Position numbers and translations under genes: made by a program
Shown: positions 23,825-31,903 of the stretch, in pieces
Layout of the letters: each line of letters opens with the position of its first letter
Numbering within the stretch: the stretch's first letter is position 1
Origin: Planktomarina sp.
GTDB lineage: Bacteria; Pseudomonadota; Alphaproteobacteria; Rhodobacterales; Rhodobacteraceae
Direction: 5' to 3'
DNA length: 32,217 nt
Assembly (NCBI GenBank): GCA_016780825.1
Contig: JADHLF010000030.1
Span: 1 to 32,217, forward strand
The notes under the pieces: generated by a model
Told to the model about the DNA's origin: nothing
Seen by the model: the letters and a program-made list of their open reading frames with translations, nothing else
Database searches by the model: none

Positions 23825-25105
23825 ATGAAATCTCTATTTAACACAGTTGCTGCTGTTGCAGTTGCAACAACAGGGGCCACAGCCGTCTCTGCCCAAGATC
23901 TTACAATTGCGATCGTGAACAACGGTCACATGATCAACATGCAAAAAGTTGCTGAGGCATACACAGCCGAAACCGGCGTAAACCTGAACTGGGTATCTTT
24001 GGAAGAAGGCGTTCTGCGCGAGCAGGTGACTTCCGATACGGCCACAGGTGGCGGTCAATACGACATCATCAACATCGGCATGCAAGAAGCTCCGATCTGG
24101 GGTGCTGCTGGTTGGATCGAGCCGCTTAACTTTGGTGCCGACTATGACCTCGACGACATGTTGCCAGCAATGCGCAATGGCTTGTCACACAACGGCACAT
24201 TGTATGCCGCGCCATTTTATGGTGAATCTTCAATGGTTATGTACCGCAAAGATTTGACAGATGCCGCTGGCGTTGTCGTGCGTGACAACGACTCATGGGC
24301 AAATATTAAAGGCGCTGCAATGGCGATGCACGACCCAGACAATGGCGTTTACGGTGCTTGTTTGCGCGGTAAGCCCGGTTGGGGCGACAACATGGCGTTC
24401 ATCACCACTGTTGTGAACTCTTTCGGTGGTGCTTGGTTTGATGCGGACATGCGTCCTGCTTTGGACTCTGCTGCATGGAACGAAGCTATCAACTTCTACG
24501 TTGATCTGCTTGGCAACTACGGACCTCCAGGCTCCGAAGGTAACTCTTTCAACGAGATCCTGGCTCTGTACAACGAAGGCAAGTGTGGCATGTGGATTGA
24601 CGCCACAATCGCGGCATCTTTCTTGAAAGTTGACGGCGTTGCATATGCGCAATCTCCAAATGCTGGTAACCCAGTGGGTGCAAACTGGTTGTGGGCATGG
24701 GCAATGGCTGTTCCTACAGGTTCACCAAACTCAGAAGCAGCACATGCGTTTATCGAGTGGGCGACGTCTAAAGCATACATCCAAGCTGTAGCAAACCACC
24801 CAGATTTTGGCTGGGCCTCCGTTCCAACAGGTACACGTGCTTCCACATATGCTTACCCTGAGTTCCAGGCCGTTGCAGGATTTGCAGCAGCTGAAATGGC
24901 AGCGATTGAATCGGCAGCTCCGGCTGCGACAGATCTGAAGCCATACGTTGGTGTTCAGTTTGCGGCGATCCCTGAATTCCCAGAAGTGGGCTCAGCGGTT
25001 GCGCAAGAAATGGCTGCTGCATTGTCTGGTGCGAAATCAGTGGAAGACGCTCTGGCTTCGGCTCAAGCGGCAGCTGTCGCCATCATGGATGAAGCGGGCT
25101 ACTAA
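23825..25105 (+). CDS. smoE: Sorbitol/mannitol ABC transporter, periplasmic substrate-binding protein
   Basis: Extracellular solute-binding protein of the polyol/sugar (CUT1) class, delivering sugar alcohols to the SmoF/SmoG permease. The 426 aa precursor has a Sec signal peptide: MKSLFNTVAAVAVATTGATAVSA with probable cleavage before QDLTIAI. Family features include GQYDIINIGMQEAPIWGAAGWIEPL and the C-terminal region PEFPEVGSAVAQEMAAAL. A strong GGGAGGA precedes the ATG. Codons are visibly biased to GCT/GCA, GGT, AAC and TTC, unlike the neighbouring genes, as in strongly expressed genes. A GC-rich stem-loop follows the stop. Substrate is inferred from the dehydrogenase gene in the operon. Confidence 0.9.
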   Translation: MKSLFNTVAAVAVATTGATAVSAQDLTIAIVNNGHMINMQKVAEAYTAETGVNLNWVSLEEGVLREQVTSDTATGGGQYDIINIGMQEAPIWGAAGWIEPLNFGADYDLDDMLPAMRNGLSHNGTLYAAPFYGESSMVMYRKDLTDAAGVVVRDNDSWANIKGAAMAMHDPDNGVYGACLRGKPGWGDNMAFITTVVNSFGGAWFDADMRPALDSAAWNEAINFYVDLLGNYGPPGSEGNSFNEILALYNEGKCGMWIDATIAASFLKVDGVAYAQSPNAGNPVGANWLWAWAMAVPTGSPNSEAAHAFIEWATSKAYIQAVANHPDFGWASVPTGTRASTYAYPEFQAVAGFAAAEMAAIESAAPAATDLKPYVGVQFAAIPEFPEVGSAVAQEMAAALSGAKSVEDALASAQAAAVAIMDEAGY

Positions 25106-25124
25106 TCGGTTCCTTCCGATGAAA

Positions 25125-25157
25125 GGGGAGGCGGTGTGCCTAGCATGCCGCCTCCCC
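25125..25157 (+). other. GC-rich stem-loop after smoE
   Basis: Perfect 10-base arms GGGGAGGCGG (25125-25134) and CCGCCTCCCC (25148-25157) with a 13-base loop, in the 112-base gap between smoE and smoF. No T-run follows, so it is probably not a full terminator; hairpins here often protect the binding-protein mRNA and lower permease expression. Confidence 0.75.
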
Positions 25158-25217
25158 TGACGCTTCTACTCTACCAAAGTATTAAAACAAATCCCAACAT
25201 CCAAGGATTCCCCTCCC

Positions 25218-26156
25218 ATGGCCAACCGCACGCTTCCAAGATTGTTGCAAGCACCCGCAGTTATAATGCTGCTGTTGTGGATGCTGGTACCATTGGGAAT
25301 GACACTGTTTTTTTCGTTCATTCGTTACGTTCTGAATAGCCTGCGCCGGCCAGAATGGACCACCCCTTCCATCGAGAATTGGCGCGGCTTGGGAAACTAT
25401 AAGTATGTGCTTGATGCCAAAGATTTTTGGTTCGCAATACAAAATAGTGTTTTCATCGTTGTCAGTATTTTGATCTTCACCGTAATTTTCGGTTTGTTGA
25501 TCGCCGTATTGGTGAACCGCAGCTTCCCCGGACGGGGCATTGTGCGCGTTTTGCTGATTTCACCGTTTTTCGTGATGCCCGCCGTGAACGCGGTGCTCTG
25601 GATCAATATGATCTTGGACCCGGTCTTGGGGCTCAATGGTCTGGCTGTCGCGGGGATCAATGACCTGGTCGTTAGTCTGCGAGAATTTCCGCTCATTGGG
25701 CCATTTTTCTCTATGTGGCCAGAGCTTGAACCCATATCATTCCGTGCCAGCCAGACGTCTGCCTATGCTGTGATCATGATGGTCACATGGCAGTGGACGC
25801 CCTTTGCGGTTCTCATTTTCATGACCTCTTTGCAGTCTGAAGATGAATCGCAAAAAGAGGCGGCCATGCTTGATGGTGCCAGCCCCTGGTCGCAGTTCAT
25901 CAATCTAACCGTGCCGCATTTGGCCCGCCCCATTGCCATTGTGGTGATGATCCAATCGATTTTTCACCTATCGCTCTATGCCGAAATTGAGATTGTCAGC
26001 CGCGGCAATGGCAACAAAAACTTGCCGTATTTGATTGGTGAATTCACGTCCAACAATATTGGTGCTGCAAGTGCCACGGGCATTTTCGCCGTAATTCTCG
26101 CCAATATCATCGCAATATTCTTGTTGCGCATGGTTGGCAAAAGCTTGATGGATTAG
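25218..26156 (+). CDS. smoF: Sorbitol/mannitol ABC transporter permease SmoF
   Basis: First membrane subunit of a CUT1-class ABC importer (312 aa, about six transmembrane helices). The cytoplasmic EAA loop that contacts the ATPase is visible as EAAMLDGASPWSQFINLTVP near residues 213-232. Segments such as LLISPFFVMPAVNAVLWINMILDP and WQWTPFAVLIFMTSLQS are typical of polyol permeases. The start ATG 25218 gives MANRTLPRLLQAPAVIMLLLWML; the ribosome site is weak (AAGGA about 10 bases upstream of the ATG). smoG follows after 10 bases. Confidence 0.9.
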   Translation: MANRTLPRLLQAPAVIMLLLWMLVPLGMTLFFSFIRYVLNSLRRPEWTTPSIENWRGLGNYKYVLDAKDFWFAIQNSVFIVVSILIFTVIFGLLIAVLVNRSFPGRGIVRVLLISPFFVMPAVNAVLWINMILDPVLGLNGLAVAGINDLVVSLREFPLIGPFFSMWPELEPISFRASQTSAYAVIMMVTWQWTPFAVLIFMTSLQSEDESQKEAAMLDGASPWSQFINLTVPHLARPIAIVVMIQSIFHLSLYAEIEIVSRGNGNKNLPYLIGEFTSNNIGAASATGIFAVILANIIAIFLLRMVGKSLMD

Positions 26157-26166
26157 GACACAGACA

Positions 26167-27003
26167 ATGGCTGCAGTTGCACAAACCACTCCCTTAAGCA
26201 GACTCCTTTGGCCGACTTTGGCTTGGATCATTGCATTGATCTTTTTCTTTCCGATCTTTTGGTTGGTGTTCACCAGCTTTAAGACCGATGCCGATGCGGT
26301 AAAGCCAGAGCATTTATTCTTCTTTACGCCGACTTTGGAAAATTACGCGAATATGACAGAAAACTATGATTATTGGCGCTTTGCGATCAATTCGGTCATC
26401 ACTGCCACATTCGCCACGGCCTTCGCCCTGGTGGTTGGCGTGCCGGCGGCCTATGCGATGGCTTTCGATCCAAGCCGCCACACCAAGGATATTTTGGTCT
26501 GGATGCTGTCAACCAAGATGCTCCCCGCTGCTGCGGTTCTCTATCCCATGACGTTTTTGACCAAGAATATGCTCGGTCTTTTTGACACGCATTTTCTGAT
26601 TATCGTGGTGCTTTGTTTGATTAACCTGCCAATCGTGATCTGGATGTTGTTTACCTATTTCAAAGAAATTCCCAAAGATATCATCGAAGCGGGCAAAATG
26701 GATGGGGTGAGCACTTGGGGCGAGATTAAGGATATTTTGATCCCTCTGGCCTGGGGCGGCATTGCCTCAACCGCGCTTTTGACGTTCATCTTTTGTTGGA
26801 ATGAGGCCTATTGGACCGTACGTCTTACAACTATTGATGCAGCCACCTTGTCAAAACTCATTGAAGGCAACCGTGCGCCTGAAGGCTTGTTCTTTGGCCG
26901 CCTCTCGGCTGTATCGACGGCGGCTGTTGGGCCAATCGTCGTTTTAGGTTGGTTTTGCCAAAAACAATTGGTCCAGGGTCTTACCTTTGGGGCGGTTAAA
27001 TAA
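26167..27003 (+). CDS. smoG: Sorbitol/mannitol ABC transporter permease SmoG
   Basis: Second membrane subunit of the importer (278 aa), with about six hydrophobic helices and the EAA loop EAGKMDGVSTWGEIKDILIP near residues 178-197. The N-terminal helix WPTLAWIIALIFFFPIFWLVFTSFKTD and the MLSTKMLPAAAVLYPM segment fit the MalG-like partner of SmoF. AGGA precedes the ATG. A 65-base gap separates it from the AraC-type gene on the same strand. Confidence 0.9.
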   Translation: MAAVAQTTPLSRLLWPTLAWIIALIFFFPIFWLVFTSFKTDADAVKPEHLFFFTPTLENYANMTENYDYWRFAINSVITATFATAFALVVGVPAAYAMAFDPSRHTKDILVWMLSTKMLPAAAVLYPMTFLTKNMLGLFDTHFLIIVVLCLINLPIVIWMLFTYFKEIPKDIIEAGKMDGVSTWGEIKDILIPLAWGGIASTALLTFIFCWNEAYWTVRLTTIDAATLSKLIEGNRAPEGLFFGRLSAVSTAAVGPIVVLGWFCQKQLVQGLTFGAVK

Positions 27004-27068
27004 TGCCCCGAGCTTTGGTCATCATATCTTTGCTGGCAGCAGACCGTAACGGCGGGCTGGGGTAAGCC

Positions 27069-27962
27069 ATGTCTATTATCCAGCCGGAAATTGAGTTTGT
27101 TGACAGATCCACAAGGAGCATCCGCTACCTTGAGCATGGCCTGCCGACGGATTTGTGCCGCTGGCACAGCCATGAAGAATATGAGCTGCATTTCATCGCA
27201 GAAACCCGTGGCAAGGCCTTTGTGGGCGATTATATCGGTGATTTCGGACCGGGCGCGCTCTATCTCACCGGCCCGAATTTGCCGCATAATTGGGTGACGG
27301 ATGATGTCTGGACGCGCGAGGTGAAGATCCGCGACATGTTGGTTCAGTTCAATCAATCCAGCTTTGATGCATTGAAAATGGCCTTTCCTGAATTTGCCGA
27401 TATGCAGCGCATGTTGACCCTATCGCAATCTGGCATTGAGTTTGTTGGGTTTAACCCGACTTTCGCACGCGGCCATATGGAAGCCATTCGTGATGCCCGG
27501 GGGCCAGAGCGGATCGTGGCATTTTTGCGCCTGATGGTGCGGGTGAATGAACATGCTGAAAAGAAGGTGCTTTCAGTCAGTAAAATGGTTCAAACGGATG
27601 GCAACGGGAAACAGGCGCGTATCGGTGAGGTTATCGACTTTGTCGTGAATAATTTTGCGGAAGATATCTCCGTTGAGCGCGCTGCTGCAATTGCGCGCAT
27701 GTCTCCCGCGGCGTTTTCGCGTAATTTTCAAGCGACCACAGGTCATAAATTCGTCGAATTTGTGACTCGGATTAGAATTGGGCAGGCTTGCGGTATGCTC
27801 TATGCCACCGATGCACAGGTCTCGTCGATTTGCTTCGATGTGGGATTTCAAAACCTGGCGAACTTCAATCGCCATTTCTTAAAGATGAAGCACATGACCC
27901 CCACAGAATATCGTCAAACTGCGCAAGCTGAACTGGCCCCCAATTTAGGAGTTGTCTCATGA
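27069..27962 (+). CDS. AraC-family transcriptional regulator of polyol utilisation
   Basis: A 297 aa regulator with an N-terminal cupin-like sensing domain (about 20-100: CRWHSHEEYELHFI, GPGALYLTGPNLPHNW) and a C-terminal AraC/XylS DNA-binding domain (about 190-290) with two helix-turn-helix units: ISVERAAAIARMSPAAFSRNF and VSSICFDVGFQNLANFNRHF, ending MTPTEYR. Lying inside the transporter operon and overlapping the dehydrogenase start (ATGA), it is the likely activator of the operon, comparable to MtlR. The ligand would be a sugar alcohol, which is inference. Confidence 0.9.
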   Translation: MSIIQPEIEFVDRSTRSIRYLEHGLPTDLCRWHSHEEYELHFIAETRGKAFVGDYIGDFGPGALYLTGPNLPHNWVTDDVWTREVKIRDMLVQFNQSSFDALKMAFPEFADMQRMLTLSQSGIEFVGFNPTFARGHMEAIRDARGPERIVAFLRLMVRVNEHAEKKVLSVSKMVQTDGNGKQARIGEVIDFVVNNFAEDISVERAAAIARMSPAAFSRNFQATTGHKFVEFVTRIRIGQACGMLYATDAQVSSICFDVGFQNLANFNRHFLKMKHMTPTEYRQTAQAELAPNLGVVS

Positions 27963-29380
27963 ACCGATTGTCTTCTCCGGCCTTATTCGAGACAGGTTAT
28001 GACCGCTCAGATTGCGAAATCGGCATTGTGCATTTGGGTTTTGGCGCCTTTCATCGGGCCCATCAGGCACTTTATGTCGATGATTACATGGATCAAACGG
28101 GGGATCTGCGGTGGGGCATCGCGGCGGTCAATCTGCGTGCTGCGGAATCGGCCAATTTTGCCGGTCTTAAAGAGGCAAGCCGTGGCTATGTGCTGAAATC
28201 CATGTCCAGCAGTGGCGATGTAGATTTCCGCCGCGTGCGGTCGCATGTGAAATTCTCTGACTGGGCCGAGACTGCCGAGGAAGCCGAAGCGCTTCTGGCG
28301 CGTCCATCGGTGCATATGGTGACGATCACCGTGACTGAAAGTGGCTATTATATGGACGAGACCGGGGCGTTAAACCCTGAAGATCCCAGCATAGTGGCAG
28401 AGTTAGGCGGCGGTGCACCGCGCACCATCTATGCGTATTTGACCCGCGCTTTGACCCGCAGGCAAGCCGCCGGTGTGGGCGGGATTTCGATTTTATGCTG
28501 TGACAATATTCGGCGAAATGGCAAAATGTTACAGCGCAACCTCTTTGCCTATCTTGATTTGATTGGAGCGAAGGATCTTGCCCAATGGGTGCGCAGCTGC
28601 GTCACATTTCCTTGCTCCATGGTTGATCGGATCACTCCGCGCAGTACACAGGCTTTGCACAGCGAAGTGGAGGCCCTCTTTGGACCCGACCCTTTTGCAC
28701 CGGTGATGGCTGAAGATTTCACGCAATGGGTGGTGGACGATCATTTCGCTGCCGCGCGGCCGGATCTCACGCAGGTGGGCGTCACCTTCACTAAGAATGT
28801 GGATCCCTATGAAGAAGCAAAAATTCGCATCCTCAATGGGGGTCACACTTGCTTGGCGTATTTGGGCGCTTTGGCCGGACATCACACTTTTGATCAGGCG
28901 ATGGCGGATCCGGAGCTTTTTGCGCATTTTGAAGAATTTGAACGCGGCGAAGTATTGCCCGCATTGGTCGAGGCGCTGCCATTCGACAAAAACCTCTATC
29001 TTGATCAAATCATCATGCGGTTCAAAAATGCGTCCATCGGGGACACGGTTGAGCGGATCTGTGCGGATGGGTATCTGAAATTCCCAATCTTCATTCATCC
29101 AACCCTTGCGGGATGCCTGAAACAGGGAATTTTGCCGCGCGCTGGTCTGCGCGCAATCGCGAGCTGGTATGTCTTTTGTAATCATATCGAGGCTGGAACT
29201 CTGCCAATCGCATATGGGGAACCCTATTGGGACAATCTGCGCGAGCTGTTGCAGGCGGGCCAAGTCGATCGGTTTGCGCGATCCGCTTCGCTTTGGGGCA
29301 CCCTGCCGCAAGACCACCCGGAATTTACGCCAGCGTTGATCGCTGCAATCACAGAAATGGAAAGAAAATGGCCAGTCTAA
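27959..29380 (+). CDS. mtlK: Mannitol 2-dehydrogenase family (polyol dehydrogenase)
   Basis: Polyol-specific long-chain dehydrogenase (473 aa) that oxidises mannitol, arabinitol or related alditols to ketoses with NAD+. The N-terminal Rossmann motif GIVHLGFGAFHRAHQALYVD (22-41) is the family signature; TESGYYMDETGALN and the catalytic region KIRILNGGHTCLAYLGALAG with its lysine and histidine are intact. The length matches MtlK of Rhodobacter. It starts inside the AraC-type gene stop and overlaps the ATPase gene by 13 bases. Exact substrate cannot be told from sequence alone. Confidence 0.9.
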   Translation: MNRLSSPALFETGYDRSDCEIGIVHLGFGAFHRAHQALYVDDYMDQTGDLRWGIAAVNLRAAESANFAGLKEASRGYVLKSMSSSGDVDFRRVRSHVKFSDWAETAEEAEALLARPSVHMVTITVTESGYYMDETGALNPEDPSIVAELGGGAPRTIYAYLTRALTRRQAAGVGGISILCCDNIRRNGKMLQRNLFAYLDLIGAKDLAQWVRSCVTFPCSMVDRITPRSTQALHSEVEALFGPDPFAPVMAEDFTQWVVDDHFAAARPDLTQVGVTFTKNVDPYEEAKIRILNGGHTCLAYLGALAGHHTFDQAMADPELFAHFEEFERGEVLPALVEALPFDKNLYLDQIIMRFKNASIGDTVERICADGYLKFPIFIHPTLAGCLKQGILPRAGLRAIASWYVFCNHIEAGTLPIAYGEPYWDNLRELLQAGQVDRFARSASLWGTLPQDHPEFTPALIAAITEMERKWPV

Positions 29381-30420
29381 AAATTCGTGACGTGAAAAAA
29401 TCTTATGGTGATCTTCAGGTCATGCATGGGGTGGACTTGGATGTTGAAGAAGGTGAATTTGTTGTCTTCGTTGGGCCGTCCGGCTGTGGCAAGTCGACTT
29501 TGCTGCGGATGATTGCGGGGCTGGAAGAAGTCACTTCCGGTGAAATTTCCATTGGCGATAAAGTTGTAAATGAAGTGGCGCCGGCCAAGCGTGGCGTGGC
29601 GATGGTGTTCCAATCCTACGCGCTCTATCCACATATGACCGTGTTCAACAATATGGCGTTTGGTCTCAAACAGGCGAAAACGCCGCCAAAAGAGATTGAT
29701 CGTCGGGTGCGTGAAGCCGCCGAAGTGCTGCAGATCACCGATTATCTCGACCGCAGCCCGCGCAACTTATCGGGCGGGCAGCGTCAGCGCGTGGCGATTG
29801 GCCGGGCAATTGTTCGCGATCCCGAAGTGTTTTTGTTTGACGAGCCCCTGTCCAATCTCGATGCCGCTTTGCGCGTGCAGACCCGTTTGGAAATTGCCCG
29901 TTTGCATGAGCGGTTAAAGTCCACAATGATCTATGTCACCCATGATCAGGTTGAGGCTATGACGCTCGCCGACAAAATTGTCGTCATGCGTGCGGGCCGG
30001 GTGGAGCAGATTGGCTCTCCAATTGATCTCTATCGCAACCCCACCAATGCTTTTGTGGCGCAATTTATCGGCAGTCCGAAGATGAATTTTTTCACTCAGG
30101 CTGATTTGGCCAAAAACGGCAGCAAGTCTTTGCCAGCTGCGGCCAGTGGTGCACATATTGGTATTCGCCCAGAGCATCTGACAGGCTGCATGGAAGCCAA
30201 GGCCCTTGTTGGTGGTACATTGGATCTGGTGGAGCAATTGGGCGAATATGCTTTGGTTCATTTGGTGAGTGCCTCTGGCGAGGCCTTCATTGTGAAAATG
30301 GAGCATCCGCCAAAAACTGCAAAAGGTGAGACCATGTGGTTTACGGCGCAAAGCGATGCTCTGCACCTATTTGATCAAAGCTCAGGTCTGCGCATCGAGG
30401 CCAATAGCTCGTCCAGCTAA
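29368..30420 (+). CDS. smoK: Polyol ABC transporter ATP-binding protein SmoK
   Basis: Cytoplasmic ATPase (350 aa) of the CUT1 importer, MalK/UgpC type. Walker A GPSGCGKST is at 36-44, the Q-loop in MVFQSYALYPHM, signature LSGGQRQR at 134-141, Walker B VFLFDEP at 154-160 and the H-loop THDQ at 191-194. The C-terminal third is the TOBE/OB-fold regulatory domain (IGIRPEHL). ATG 29368 lies inside the end of mtlK; an upstream ATG at 29227 in the same frame is only the shadow of that gene. Placement after the dehydrogenase, rather than beside the permeases, is the operon's layout here. Confidence 0.93.
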   Translation: MASLKIRDVKKSYGDLQVMHGVDLDVEEGEFVVFVGPSGCGKSTLLRMIAGLEEVTSGEISIGDKVVNEVAPAKRGVAMVFQSYALYPHMTVFNNMAFGLKQAKTPPKEIDRRVREAAEVLQITDYLDRSPRNLSGGQRQRVAIGRAIVRDPEVFLFDEPLSNLDAALRVQTRLEIARLHERLKSTMIYVTHDQVEAMTLADKIVVMRAGRVEQIGSPIDLYRNPTNAFVAQFIGSPKMNFFTQADLAKNGSKSLPAAASGAHIGIRPEHLTGCMEAKALVGGTLDLVEQLGEYALVHLVSASGEAFIVKMEHPPKTAKGETMWFTAQSDALHLFDQSSGLRIEANSSSS

Positions 30421-30442
30421 TATTGGCTCAGGGTTAAAAGCT

Positions 30443-31903
30443 CTAAGCCTGCGCCAAAAGATCCTCAACGCGGGCAATCTTACTGTCTTTGTCATAGCCA
30501 TCAAAATAGACTGAACTCATGATTTGCGGCGGGCCGAAGAAGAAGCGCTCATAAAGCGCTTGGCGATTGCCAAAGCCAGAGACGGCGATGTCATGTGCCA
30601 GGCGATACAGGCCAACGCGGTCGCGGCTGTCCATATGGGTCAGTTGGAAATATTTTTCCACGTCGCCTGCCATGGCATTGCTGAAATCCGCCTCGGTTGG
30701 CGTCGCCATAAGGGAGGAGGAGCCTAAGAGTTGCAGGATCTCCACCATCCGCGGGTACATTTTGGGAAAGAGATTGCGCGAGGCGTCTAAAGGGCCGCGC
30801 AGCGGAATGAAATTGCCCCATTGATCCTCATGCGCCTGTTGTTCTGCCGAAAAGAGCAGGGCGCGCACGGTTTCGGCCATCAACATCACTTCAGCAATCA
30901 TGCCCTTGGTGGCCAAATCCTTATCGCGGCCCGTCGCCTTGGCAATGGCGCACATGACGCCGACCATGAACTCCGCCTTGGCCAGCTTTCCACAGGCCAC
31001 TTGATGCGCCATATGCACCACCGCATTGGTTTGGGCGAAGGCTTGGTTGCATAGGTTTGGTTCACCATACATGAACACCCGCTCCCAGGGGACCAAGACA
31101 TTGTCAAAAATGACCACCGCATCCATCTCCTCATAGCGCGACGATAGGGGCGCATCGAAATGGGATTTGCCATGGTCATAGCTGTCCCGGCAGATCATCT
31201 TGAGACCCGGTGTGGCGATGGGAATGGCAAAGGCGAAGGCAAAGGGAATATTGCTGTCATCGGCCCGCAACAGCGTTGAGGGGAAGACTTCGATCTCATC
31301 AGATAATGGCCCCAAAGTGGCCAAAAGCCTTGCGCCTTTCACGATGATCCCAGCATCGGTTTCTTTAACCACATGCAATGCAACCTCTTCGTCGAATTTA
31401 CCGCTGGTGGCCTGCGCATGTGAGACAGAGGGGTTCACCAAAGTATGGGTTAACACCCGATCATTCAGCCTGACTTCATCATAGAACCGGGTCATATTTT
31501 GTACGAAATCTGCCTGTCCCTTGCTGCCCTGTGCTAGAAATCCTGGGGCATGGGCAAAGGCCATAACGGAGGCGTTCTTGTAATCTGGAGTGCGGCCAAA
31601 CATGCCATTGGACCATGTAGCCCATTCATAAAAGGCGCGGCCGCGTTGCACCACATCGGCCTTGGACTTGGGCACCATATGGGAGATGGCGCAGCGAATG
31701 CCCTGGGCGTCCTCATAGGTCACGATATCGCGGTAGGCCGCTTCATGTTGCCGATCCAAAAAGCCCGCCAAAGAGGCCGCACCGCCGCCCATGCCCGGCT
31801 CCGCTGTCACATCCTTGACCCGCGCCCCGCGCGTCCAAATTTCACGATCATCGCGCAGCCCCTCAAGATATTGCGCTCCGGTTCTGATTCCAGCGTTTTT
31901 CAT
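30443..31903 (-). CDS. HpaB-family flavin-dependent aromatic monooxygenase
   Basis: A 486 aa member of the 4-hydroxyphenylacetate 3-hydroxylase (HpaB) family, with an acyl-CoA dehydrogenase-like fold that uses reduced FAD made by a separate reductase. Typical segments are GAQYLEGLRDDREIW at the start, SNGMFGRTPDYKNASVMAF, a middle FDNVLVPWERVFMYGE and the C-terminal FFFGPPQIMSSVYF. The likely reaction is ring hydroxylation of a phenolic compound, but the substrate is not fixed by sequence. Related proteins include dehydratases and halophenol monooxygenases. The ATG overlaps the stop of the MarR gene (ATGA). No reductase (HpaC) is in the window. Confidence 0.87.
   Translation of the reverse strand: MKNAGIRTGAQYLEGLRDDREIWTRGARVKDVTAEPGMGGGAASLAGFLDRQHEAAYRDIVTYEDAQGIRCAISHMVPKSKADVVQRGRAFYEWATWSNGMFGRTPDYKNASVMAFAHAPGFLAQGSKGQADFVQNMTRFYDEVRLNDRVLTHTLVNPSVSHAQATSGKFDEEVALHVVKETDAGIIVKGARLLATLGPLSDEIEVFPSTLLRADDSNIPFAFAFAIPIATPGLKMICRDSYDHGKSHFDAPLSSRYEEMDAVVIFDNVLVPWERVFMYGEPNLCNQAFAQTNAVVHMAHQVACGKLAKAEFMVGVMCAIAKATGRDKDLATKGMIAEVMLMAETVRALLFSAEQQAHEDQWGNFIPLRGPLDASRNLFPKMYPRMVEILQLLGSSSLMATPTEADFSNAMAGDVEKYFQLTHMDSRDRVGLYRLAHDIAVSGFGNRQALYERFFFGPPQIMSSVYFDGYDKDSKIARVEDLLAQA

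Noticed and set aside
25125..25157. Intrinsic terminator after smoE
   Set aside because: The stem is strong, but the sequence that follows (TGACGCTTCTAC) has no T-run and the operon continues on the same strand.
28529..29317. 262-codon open frame antisense to mtlK
   Set aside because: It lies wholly within a clear dehydrogenase gene and shows no family features.
30421..30442. Bidirectional terminator between smoK and the HpaB gene
   Set aside because: The 22-base gap has no stem with a T-run.
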